The notes under the pieces were generated by a model, which was not told the DNA's origin, did not search any database, and worked only from the letters and a program-made list of their open reading frames with translations. A stretch of 64,000 bases of DNA from Haematomicrobium sanguinis DSM 21259 (GTDB lineage: Bacteria > Actinomycetota > Actinomycetes > Actinomycetales > Micrococcaceae): NCBI RefSeq assembly GCF_000688395.1, contig NZ_JIAG01000006.1, positions 62,001 to 126,000 of the forward strand, given 5' to 3'. Positions 56,827 to 64,000 of the stretch are shown here, in pieces (the first letter of the stretch is position 1; every line of letters begins with the position of its first letter). The position numbers and the translations under genes are program-made.

Positions 56827-57363
56827 ATGCGTTGGGAATCACTCTTTGACGACCTAGCCGGGCGTTTCGACGCCCTCAACCAGCAAGAACGCGACAACGA
56901 CATCCGTGAGATCTTGCGCTACGAGTCCTCCCAGATAGCTCTGCATGAACGGTTACTCGGCGCGCTCGGCACCCGTGTTCGGTTGTGGCTGGATGCCCAG
57001 GCGAGTATTACCGGCGTCATACGCCATGTGGGCAGCGAGTGGGTGAGCGCGGAATCGCAAATCGCCTCGCACCTCATCCCGCTGAGCGCCATTAATCTTG
57101 TGGAAGGTCTACCGGCGCGGGCGCGCACCGAAACGTCCGCCGTTCAACTGCGCCTCGGCTTGCCCAGCGCAATGCGTGAAGTTGCCGCGCTGTACCAGCC
57201 CGTCCATGTGCGACTGGTCTCGGGCAAAGAATTTACTGGGATGATCGCCCGCGTGGGTCGGGACTACGTCGAACTTGTTTCCAGCATGTCGGGGGAGTCC
57301 GAGCCTGGAAAGCCGGGACTCGCTATCCCGTTCGCTGCGCTAGCTTGTGTGACAAGCTCCTAA
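56827..57363 (+). CDS. Conserved hypothetical protein, SmlA/Hfq-like fold unassigned
   Basis: I do not recognise this gene. 178 residues, no signal peptide or membrane helix. Two similar halves are visible by eye: GTRVRLWLDAQASITGVIRH followed by VSAESQIASHLIPLSAINLV, and QPVHVRLVSGKEFTGMIARV followed by ELVSSMSGESEPGK and IPFAALACV. Each half has a beta-strand pattern that could form a small barrel. The GTG at 56821 is an alternative start; ATG 56827 fits the -10 box six bases upstream (leaderless). It precedes the HTH gene, which is convergent. Confidence 0.62.
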   Translation: MRWESLFDDLAGRFDALNQQERDNDIREILRYESSQIALHERLLGALGTRVRLWLDAQASITGVIRHVGSEWVSAESQIASHLIPLSAINLVEGLPARARTETSAVQLRLGLPSAMREVAALYQPVHVRLVSGKEFTGMIARVGRDYVELVSSMSGESEPGKPGLAIPFAALACVTSS

Positions 57364-57414
57364 TCACGCGAGTCGAGTTCAGAGCGAGGCGTGAGGGACC
57401 CCGCCGTAGTTCGC

Positions 57415-57651
57415 CTACTTTTCCGCCTTCTTACGGTTCTTCTCTTCCAACGCTTTTTCCGTGGCGCGGTACCGATCTTGAATGTACTGCTCCAAGACAT
57501 CCTGCTCGATTCGCCATTGGCCGCGTCCGCCGACCTGTATGGCGCGCAACTCTCCCGAGGTCACCAAAGCCCGCGCCTGAACCCCAGAAATGCCCAAAAT
57601 TTCAGCGACGTCGGTGAGTGTAATGAATCGTTGCTGTGCCACGTGCGTCAA
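57415..57651 (-). CDS. Small helix-turn-helix DNA-binding protein (excisionase/MerR-like)
   Basis: 78 residues. The N-terminal part FITLTDVAEILGISGVQARAL is a winged HTH of the MerR/excisionase type, as in BldC-like proteins, followed by GGRGQWRIEQDVLEQYIQDR. The tail KALEEKNRKKAEK is highly charged. It may be a regulator of the adjoining genes or a small nucleoid-associated protein, but the sequence gives no target. ATG start at 57651 with an AAAGTTG-type upstream; the gene is convergent with the previous one. Confidence 0.78.
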   Translation of the reverse strand: MTHVAQQRFITLTDVAEILGISGVQARALVTSGELRAIQVGGRGQWRIEQDVLEQYIQDRYRATEKALEEKNRKKAEK

Positions 57652-57807
57652 CTTTCTCTTCGGACTCTGCAGGTTCTGCCGGCCGCCTCCACAATTGCTT
57701 CAGCGGCCGACTCGCTGGCCGCCTTGCCGGCTACCCCCAGCGCTACCTGTGAGGATTCCCGCGAATGTGTACCCTAGTCTGCCATCGTTTGATGTCGTTC
57801 GCATAAG

Positions 57808-57816
57808 TTATCCACA
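57808..57816 (+). promoter_or_regulatory. DnaA-box-like 9-mer upstream of CpaB-like gene
   Basis: TTATCCACA, a perfect DnaA box, lies 114 bases before the SAF-domain gene and four bases ahead of TTGACA (57820-57825), which could be its -35 box; the expected -10 (TTCTCA, 57843-57848) is weak. Confidence 0.4.
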
Positions 57817-57929
57817 GTTTTGACAGATTTGGTGCGAACCCGTTCTCAAACTCGCCAAAGTGAAGCAGAATGACTCTCACTACTGAAAGGCACACCGTGC
57901 CTGGCTCAGGATGAACACAATGGGGGATC

Positions 57930-58580
57930 ATGGCTCAGAATCAGGGGACTCAGCGCACGGAAGCGGCTCGGCTCAAAGCGCCGTCGTGGAAAGATCCCAA
58001 GCTGCTCATCGGGGTGCTGCTGGTATTGCTCTCGGTGGTGGGCGTGGTGTTCCTCGTCAATGCAGCTAAAAATACGAGCTCCTATTACGCGCTGAAAACC
58101 GATCTTGCGGCAGGCTCGCCGCTCTCACCGGACAACCTCACCGTCGTCGAGGCGAATCTGGGCACACAGGCGGAAAACTACCTCCCGGCGACTCAAGACA
58201 TTCCCTCCAATTCGGTCCTGCAGCGGTTCGTCAAGGCTGGCGACCTACTCGCCAAGGACGTGATGACGAGCGGCGAGGAGATGGATCGCAAGCCGTTTGG
58301 ATTGATTGTGGAGGATCCGCTTGCGTCCACGGTGACAAGCGGAGACACCGTGGATGTGTGGGTCTCGTTGCCGGGCGAGGATCGGCAATTTCAAGACCCG
58401 GTCCGTTTGATTGAACGTGCCGAGATCGCCGAGATCGATCGCGGCGACACGGGTTTCTCCTCCACCACAAAAACAACTGTCCAATTGCTCCTGCCGGACA
58501 ACGAACTGCCCGCAATCATCAAAGCGGTCAACTCGCAAGCACGCATCTCCCTGGTGCCAAGCGTCAGAGCGGCATCATGA
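57930..58580 (+). CDS. SAF-domain protein, CpaB/RcpC-like
   Basis: 216 residues. One N-terminal membrane helix (LLIGVLLVLLSVVGVVFLV, about 26-44), then a SAF domain (about 55-130, YYALKTDLAAGSPLSPDNLT and LQRFVKAGDLLAKDVM) typical of flagellar/pilus assembly CpaB. Usually CpaB works in Flp/Tad pilus export, but no CpaF ATPase or prepilin gene occurs within the visible flanks. It overlaps the CpaE-like gene by four bases (ATGA), so both are likely made together. Confidence 0.8.
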   Translation: MAQNQGTQRTEAARLKAPSWKDPKLLIGVLLVLLSVVGVVFLVNAAKNTSSYYALKTDLAAGSPLSPDNLTVVEANLGTQAENYLPATQDIPSNSVLQRFVKAGDLLAKDVMTSGEEMDRKPFGLIVEDPLASTVTSGDTVDVWVSLPGEDRQFQDPVRLIERAEIAEIDRGDTGFSSTTKTTVQLLLPDNELPAIIKAVNSQARISLVPSVRAAS

Positions 58581-60070
58581 ATATTTCGGTTGCGACAGTG
58601 GGTGCGCTCGCCTCAACGCATACCGATGCCCTCGAGGCGCTGCGCGGAGAAATCACCGTTTTCAGACGGTGCGACGAACTCACCGAGGCTATCGCGCTTG
58701 CCGAAGTCGGCCGGATCGACATCATTGTGCTCTCCGAGGCTTCCCCTGACCTTGACGCGACGCTCATTGAGCGCTTGGGCCAGAGCAACGTCAAGGTCAT
58801 CGTCATGGATGATGGCTCGCAAACCGAACGCGCCCGCGCGCTCAACATCGCCACCGTATCTGACGTTGCCGAAGTTGATGCGCTCGTCAACGTCATCACT
58901 GCGGTGCACCGGGGCCAGCTTGGCGGCGAGAGAGCTCGGCCGGGTGCGGAGAGCTACGCGCGCTCCAGCACGGGCGAGTTGCCTGCGGATGAGTTTGACC
59001 GGAATGCGATCACCGGCGATTTTTCCCCATCGGAGAAGCACGACGGCGATGCCTCGCCTCGCCGTCTCGGCTCGCCTTTGAGCGCGCGTCACCACATACC
59101 CCAGGATGGGGAGCAGTCGGAGGAGGGGGAGTTGCGCGGTGACTCCCCACTTGGTCATGGAAAGGTCATCGCGGTGTGGGGTCCTTTGGGTGCCCCGGGC
59201 ACAAGCACGGTTGCGGTCAACCTTGCCGCTGAGCTCGCCCTCGAAGGCGAACAGGTCATCCTCATTGATGCCAACACCTACGGGGCGTCAATTGCCGGGA
59301 TGCTCGGCCTCTTGGATGAATCAGCGGGACTTGCCGGCGCCTGCAGGCAAGCCGACCAAGGGCTGCTGACTCCGCAATCGCTCCAGTCCCTGGTGCTCAA
59401 CATCTCGATTCTGGGGGCCCGTCTGCAAGTGCTTACCGGGCTCGCTCTCTCCTCACGCTGGATGGAAGTGCGAGCTGCCGCCCTGGAGAAAGTCATTTCC
59501 TGTGCCGCACAATGCGCCACCACCGTGGTGATAGATGTTGGGTTCGCTCTGGAGTCAAGCGACGAACTCTCCTGGGACTCTCCGGTGCCGCGGCGCAACG
59601 CGGCAACCTTGCGCTCCTTAGATAGGGCAGAGGAAATCGTGGCAGTGGGAAGCGCAGACAGTGTGGGTGTGCCCCGATTGATCAACGCTTTGGGGGACTT
59701 AGCCGAAAACGGGTACACCGCAAGTCTCAAGGTAGTGCTCAATAAGGTTCGTGCCGGCGCGGTCGGTTCGCATCCGGAGCGACAGTTGAGCGCAGCATGG
59801 GAGCGATACTCTCCTGTGTCCAAAATCACAGCCTTCTTACCCTTTGATCCAACGGTGTTGGACAAGGCGCTTTTGGCCGGAAAAACCTTGGCGGAAACCG
59901 GGCCCGAATCCGAGCTGCGGCGCGGGATTCGAGGGCTTGTGATCTCTCACCCAGAGGCGCCCCGACGCAGAGGCGTGCGCAAGGAAAAAGTCAAAGTGAA
60001 GTTTTCTAGAAACGGCGATAGGCTCGAAGGTGACGGGGCGCAAAGGGGCGCCTCAAGTAAGCACATTTGA
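58577..60070 (+). CDS. CpaE-like ParA/MinD superfamily protein with pseudo-receiver N-terminus
   Basis: 497 residues. The N-terminal ~115 residues resemble a receiver-like domain (IDIIVLSEASPDLD, VKVIVMDDGSQTERARALN) without obvious phospho-Asp pocket. A disordered linker (about 115-190) leads to a MinD-like domain: VIAVWGPLGAPGTSTVAVNL (near 197), VILIDANTYGASIAGMLGLL and LKVVLNKVRAGAVG. The P-loop lacks both usual lysines (GPLGAPGTST), which suggests altered or no ATP hydrolysis. It follows the SAF gene with a four-base overlap. Probably a septum- or pole-localised regulator; that is inference. Confidence 0.78.
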   Translation: MNISVATVGALASTHTDALEALRGEITVFRRCDELTEAIALAEVGRIDIIVLSEASPDLDATLIERLGQSNVKVIVMDDGSQTERARALNIATVSDVAEVDALVNVITAVHRGQLGGERARPGAESYARSSTGELPADEFDRNAITGDFSPSEKHDGDASPRRLGSPLSARHHIPQDGEQSEEGELRGDSPLGHGKVIAVWGPLGAPGTSTVAVNLAAELALEGEQVILIDANTYGASIAGMLGLLDESAGLAGACRQADQGLLTPQSLQSLVLNISILGARLQVLTGLALSSRWMEVRAAALEKVISCAAQCATTVVIDVGFALESSDELSWDSPVPRRNAATLRSLDRAEEIVAVGSADSVGVPRLINALGDLAENGYTASLKVVLNKVRAGAVGSHPERQLSAAWERYSPVSKITAFLPFDPTVLDKALLAGKTLAETGPESELRRGIRGLVISHPEAPRRRGVRKEKVKVKFSRNGDRLEGDGAQRGASSKHI

Positions 60071-60081
60071 GAGGCACATCC

Positions 60082-63000
60082 ATGTCGTCGGGTATCCAGA
60101 ATCTGGATTCACAGCAACGCAACGAAATTTGTCAGAAACTTCAGGAAAGTTATTACCGACTACTGGATCCCGCAGATCTTCAGGGCCATGACGAGAGCGA
60201 AATGTCTGAACGCATCGTCGAACACTATGCCCTTGCGACCAACCGCACTAAAGGCGAGGTCAACATCGACGTTGTCGACTTTGAGGACTCGTCGCTCTTA
60301 ATCATCGTCACCGACGATATGCCGTTCCTTGTCGATTCGGTCATGGCAGAGATCGTCAAAGAAGCGCTGGCCATCCGCCTGGTCATCCACCCGACCTACG
60401 TCGTCACCCGAGACATGAGCACTGGGGAGCTCGTCGACGTGATCGATGTGCCCACCAATGTTGCCGTTTCTAGTGGCGACACTGCCACGCTCCCGAACCT
60501 TAGCGCGTTGAAAACGGGAGAGAACCAGACAACCGTCATAGAGTCGTGGATTGCCATTGAGCTCGGCAAGATTGATGACGCCCAGCGTGCCACCCTGATC
60601 GAACGCCTCGGCAAGGTTCTTCATGACGTCAAGCTTGCAGTGGAAGATTGGCCACGCATGCGCTTTGCCGCCCGCGAGGCTGTTAAGGCCCTTAAGGACG
60701 TTCCGGCAGGATCCGGCGTGGCCAACATCGACCAAGCGGAAGAATTTCTCACCTGGCTCGACGAGGGAAATTTCACCTTCCTCGGATACCGCGAATACGA
60801 ACTGCGCGAGGTCGAGGGCCATAACGCCCTCGAAGTAGTCCCGGAAAGCGGCCTTGGCGTGCTCCGGGACGCACCGAGCTCCAAACCGGTCCAACTGCTG
60901 ACCGACGCCGGGGATGCAAAGGCGCGGGAGAAAGATCCGCTTATTATCACGAAAGCCAATTCCCGCTCCACGGTGCACCGCGGGAGTTGGTTGGACTACG
61001 TCGGCGTCAAAAAATTTGATGCCGAAGGCAATGTCACCGGTGAACGCCGCTTCATTGGACTTTTCGCAACCCGCGCTTACACCACCTCGGTACGTGACAT
61101 TCCGGTCATTAAAGACAAGGTCGCCGCGGTCCTGAAGAATTGCGGGTTCCCCGCAGACTCTCACTCGGGTAAGGACCTCGTGACCATCCTTGAGACGTAC
61201 CCCAGGGACGAACTGTTTCAAATGTCGACGGCGGAAATGGAAGAAGCCGCCATCGGCATCCTAAGACTTCAAGAACGGCGCCAAACTCGGGTCTTTTTGC
61301 GCCCCGATGTTTATGGTCGCTTCATGTCTGCCGTCGTGTTTTTGCCGCGAGATCGGTACACCACCAACGTTCGATTGCGCATGGAGGCCGAGTTGCGACG
61401 CGTCTTCAATGCAGAGTCGATCGACTTCGAAGCACGCATGAGCGATTCGGCGCTCACCCGGGTGTTCTTCCGAATTCGACTGCCGCGCGGCGCGAAGGTC
61501 AGCGACGTCAGTGCTAGCGAACTAGAAAGGAAGCTGGCCGCGGCGACCCGCTCGTGGTCCGAAGGCATTGAAGAAGTGTCGCGCCAGCGCTTCGATGTCG
61601 CAACCGCGCGAGATCTCAGCGCACGCTGGTCCGAAGCATTCCCGGCCGCATACCGCGTCGACTATGAAGTCGAAGACGCCATTGATGACATCGAACGCCT
61701 TCGCCAGGCCGCCCAAAGCGAAAACGGTGTCCCGGTGCTCCATGTGTATGTCCCCAAGGAGACCCCCGCCGAAGAGGGGAATTTCGCGCGGCTTCTGGTG
61801 TATTTGAAGGAACCCCAGAGCCTGACCCAGCTCCTGCCGACGTTGCAAAATATGGGCCTGGAGGTCATGGACGAAAAGCCGTACGAGGTTACTCCCGCGG
61901 GCGAGGATTCCATGTACATTTACGACCTCGGTTTGCGCTACCCCGACGGAGTAGACCCGGTGGACGCGGCAACGCTGTTGGAAGAGGGATTTGCCGCCGG
62001 GGTCACCGGTCAGAGCGAGTCGGACAGCTTTGACCGACTCATCCTCCGCGAATCACTGCCCTGGCGGTCCGTGGCAATGTTGCGAGCCTACGCCAAGTAC
62101 TTGGGTCAATTGGGTTCGCAAAGTTCCTACGGTTTCCTGGCGGATAATTTGGTCGCCAACCCGGAGGTTTCCAAAGCATTGGTCGCCCTCTTTGAAGCAA
62201 GCTTCGACCCCGCAGTTGACGAAGCCGATCGTCCCGCCCGTATCGAAGCCGCCCGCGCTGAACTCTCGGCGGGTCTGGAGAAGGTTCCGACCCTGGATGC
62301 AGACCGGGTACTGCGTTCCCTCGCTGAACTCATCGAGTGCACGCTACGCACCAACTACTTCCAGGGCAAAGATTACTTCAGCTTCAAAATCAACACGCGC
62401 AAGGTGTCTGGAGCGCCATTTCCTCGGCCGGAATTTGAGGTATGGGTGTACTCCCCGCAGGTCGAAGGCGTCCACTTGCGATTCGGGAAGGTCGCTCGTG
62501 GCGGTTTGCGGTGGTCGGATCGACGCGAAGATTTCCGCACCGAAATCCTCGGACTCGTCAAGGCGCAAACCGTCAAGAATGCCGTGATTGTGCCGACCGG
62601 AGCCAAGGGCGGATTCTTCCCCAAGCAATTGCCCGATCCCGCGGTGGACCGCAACGCCTGGTTGGAGGAAGGCAAGTCCAGCTACACCACGTTCATCTCA
62701 GGTCTGTTGGATATCACCGACAACCTGGAAGACCAGGGTGGTGCTCAAGCGGTCGTTCCGCCGCAAAACGTCGTCCGACACGATGCCGATGACACCTACC
62801 TCGTCGTCGCGGCAGACAAGGGCACCGCCACCTTCTCTGACTTGGCGAACTCCATTTCGGCGCAATACAACTTTTGGCTGGGGGACGCTTTTGCCTCGGG
62901 CGGGTCAGTGGGCTATGACCACAAAGCCATGGGCATCACCGCGCGCGGTGCGTGGGAGTCGGTCAAGAGCCACTTTGCCGAGTTCAACGTTGACACCCAA

Positions 63001-64000
63001 ACGCAGGACTTCACGGTTGCCGGTATTGGCGATATGAGCGGTGACGTCTTCGGCAACGGCATGCTGCTCTCCGAGCACATCCGGCTCATTGCCGCGTTCG
63101 ATCACCGCCACATATTCCTGGATCCCAACCCCGATGCCGCCAGCAGTTTCCAAGAGCGCAAACGCCTCTTTGAACTGCCCCGCTCCAGCTGGGATGACTA
63201 TAACCGTGACCTCATTTCCGCCGGTGGCGGCGTGTACCCCCGATCGGTGAAATCGGTACCGATCAGCCCCGAGGTGCGGGCGGCCCTGGACCTCGGTGCG
63301 GACGTCACATCGATGAGCCCTCCGGATCTGCTTCAAGCCATCCTGCGCGCGCCGGCCGACCTGCTGTACAACGGCGGAATCGGAACCTATGTGAAGGCGT
63401 CAAGCGAGTCCAACCTGGAAGTGGGGGATAAGGCCAATGATGCCATCCGCGTCAACGGCAACGAGCTCCGTGTGAAAGTTGTGGGCGAGGGCGGAAACCT
63501 TGGCCTCACCCAACGCGGGCGTATCGAAGCTGCGCTCGGTGGCGTGCTGATCAACACCGACGCGATCGACAACTCCGCAGGCGTGGACTGCTCCGACCAC
63601 GAGGTCAACATTAAGATTCTCGTTGACCAAATGGTGACCCAAGGAAAACTTCCGGGCGAAGAGCGCGCCGCCTTCATCGAGTCGATGACGGATAACGTTG
63701 CCACTCTCGTTTTGGCCGACAATATCGACCAAAACATGCTGCTCTTGAATGACAAGTACCAGGTCAAAGAGTGGTCGCCCAGTTACGAGCGGTTCATGGA
63801 CTGGCTGGAAGCCAACGCCGGTCTCAACCGAGAACTCGAAGCACTGCCCACCACCAACGCGCTCCGCAAGCGAATCGACAAGGGGGCCGGACTGACCACC
63901 CCAGAGCTGTCGGTACTCGCGGCCTACGCCAAGATCGAATTGGCTAAGGCGCTCGTGGACAGCGACCTCGCCGATGATCCCTTCTTTGTCGACACCCTCG
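60082..64000 (+). CDS. gdhB: NAD-specific glutamate dehydrogenase, large (~180 kDa) type, 3' truncated
   Basis: Oxidative deamination of glutamate to 2-oxoglutarate with NAD. About 1306 codons are visible, still open at the window end; the family is about 1550-1650 residues, so the last ~300 are missing. N-terminal regulatory segments include ADDLQGHDESEMSERIVEHY-like sequence (LQGHDESEMSERIVEHY), DDMPFLVDSVMAEI and TFLGYREYELREVEG. The catalytic core has VARGGLRWSDRREDFRTEIL (near 805) followed by VKNAVIVPTGAKGGFFPKQL and VGYDHKAMGITARGAWESVK, then GDMSGDVFGNGMLLSEHIRL. GAGAGG lies before the ATG. Together with gadB it is one of two glutamate catabolic enzymes here. Confidence 0.95.
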   Translation, partial: MSSGIQNLDSQQRNEICQKLQESYYRLLDPADLQGHDESEMSERIVEHYALATNRTKGEVNIDVVDFEDSSLLIIVTDDMPFLVDSVMAEIVKEALAIRLVIHPTYVVTRDMSTGELVDVIDVPTNVAVSSGDTATLPNLSALKTGENQTTVIESWIAIELGKIDDAQRATLIERLGKVLHDVKLAVEDWPRMRFAAREAVKALKDVPAGSGVANIDQAEEFLTWLDEGNFTFLGYREYELREVEGHNALEVVPESGLGVLRDAPSSKPVQLLTDAGDAKAREKDPLIITKANSRSTVHRGSWLDYVGVKKFDAEGNVTGERRFIGLFATRAYTTSVRDIPVIKDKVAAVLKNCGFPADSHSGKDLVTILETYPRDELFQMSTAEMEEAAIGILRLQERRQTRVFLRPDVYGRFMSAVVFLPRDRYTTNVRLRMEAELRRVFNAESIDFEARMSDSALTRVFFRIRLPRGAKVSDVSASELERKLAAATRSWSEGIEEVSRQRFDVATARDLSARWSEAFPAAYRVDYEVEDAIDDIERLRQAAQSENGVPVLHVYVPKETPAEEGNFARLLVYLKEPQSLTQLLPTLQNMGLEVMDEKPYEVTPAGEDSMYIYDLGLRYPDGVDPVDAATLLEEGFAAGVTGQSESDSFDRLILRESLPWRSVAMLRAYAKYLGQLGSQSSYGFLADNLVANPEVSKALVALFEASFDPAVDEADRPARIEAARAELSAGLEKVPTLDADRVLRSLAELIECTLRTNYFQGKDYFSFKINTRKVSGAPFPRPEFEVWVYSPQVEGVHLRFGKVARGGLRWSDRREDFRTEILGLVKAQTVKNAVIVPTGAKGGFFPKQLPDPAVDRNAWLEEGKSSYTTFISGLLDITDNLEDQGGAQAVVPPQNVVRHDADDTYLVVAADKGTATFSDLANSISAQYNFWLGDAFASGGSVGYDHKAMGITARGAWESVKSHFAEFNVDTQTQDFTVAGIGDMSGDVFGNGMLLSEHIRLIAAFDHRHIFLDPNPDAASSFQERKRLFELPRSSWDDYNRDLISAGGGVYPRSVKSVPISPEVRAALDLGADVTSMSPPDLLQAILRAPADLLYNGGIGTYVKASSESNLEVGDKANDAIRVNGNELRVKVVGEGGNLGLTQRGRIEAALGGVLINTDAIDNSAGVDCSDHEVNIKILVDQMVTQGKLPGEERAAFIESMTDNVATLVLADNIDQNMLLLNDKYQVKEWSPSYERFMDWLEANAGLNRELEALPTTNALRKRIDKGAGLTTPELSVLAAYAKIELAKALVDSDLADDPFFVDTL

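Overview
The window is a contiguous stretch of chromosome from a high-GC Gram-positive bacterium (Actinobacteria). This rests on gene content: an AdnA/AdnB helicase-nuclease pair, UvrD2 with an HRDC tail, the MtrA-MtrB-LpqB operon, a UPF0182 membrane protein, an Rv3235-family protein beside secA, a DUF222/13E12-type HNH protein and a giant NAD-dependent glutamate dehydrogenase. The long (about 486-residue) GAPDH, the absence of a SEC-C zinc tail on SecA and the frequent GTG/TTG starts would fit a member of the Actinomycetales or a relative, but genus is not decided by what is visible. Coding density is high, most genes sit in short operons with 1-11 base overlaps, and one tRNA gene (initiator Met) is seen. 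No IS element, prophage or CRISPR array is seen.

Layout. 1-9.7 kb: DNA-end processing and repair (adnA partial, adnB, a small-molecule-kinase-like protein, nudC, uvrD2). 9.6-18.7 kb: a degenerate ThiF-like protein, long GAPDH, and metal-dependent hydrolase, DUF2342 metalloprotease, PDZ-Lon protease and UPF0182 genes. 18.7-25.3 kb: tRNA-fMet with its own promoter and terminator, glutamate decarboxylase, the envelope-stress pair pspA plus a TPM-domain protein, and an HtrA-type protease. 25.4-28 kb: etfBA and a PIG-L deacetylase. 28-31.3 kb (minus strand): trmL, a J-domain protein, a RibD-like reductase and a divergent DHPS. 31.4-35.4 kb: cysteine desulfurase and mnmA (tRNA thiolation), chorismate mutase, a MetE-like protein. 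35.4-38 kb: an AT-rich gap and a repeat-rich DUF222/HNH gene, the most accessory-looking segment.

38-44.7 kb (minus strand): membrane protein, DUF4129, DUF4350, MoxR ATPase, DUF58 and an APH-like kinase, apparently one transcription unit, head to head with mtrA-mtrB-lpqB (44.8-49.1 kb). 49.2-55.2 kb: comF, hpf, a YcaQ-like protein and secA. 55.3-60 kb: small conserved actinobacterial genes (Rv3235 family, LysM membrane protein, an unknown protein, a HTH protein, SAF/CpaB-like and CpaE-like). 60.1 kb to the end: NAD-GDH, running off the window.

The chromosome is mostly housekeeping, so the items most worth a second look are non-coding: a 23-28 bp-arm inverted repeat present twice 45 kb apart, an unrelated 30 bp-arm hairpin, a palindrome ahead of hpf, tandem repeats after secA and after the DUF222 gene, three perfect TTATCCACA boxes in upstream regions, and a set of -10 boxes lying 6-7 bases before start codons (probable leaderless mRNAs).
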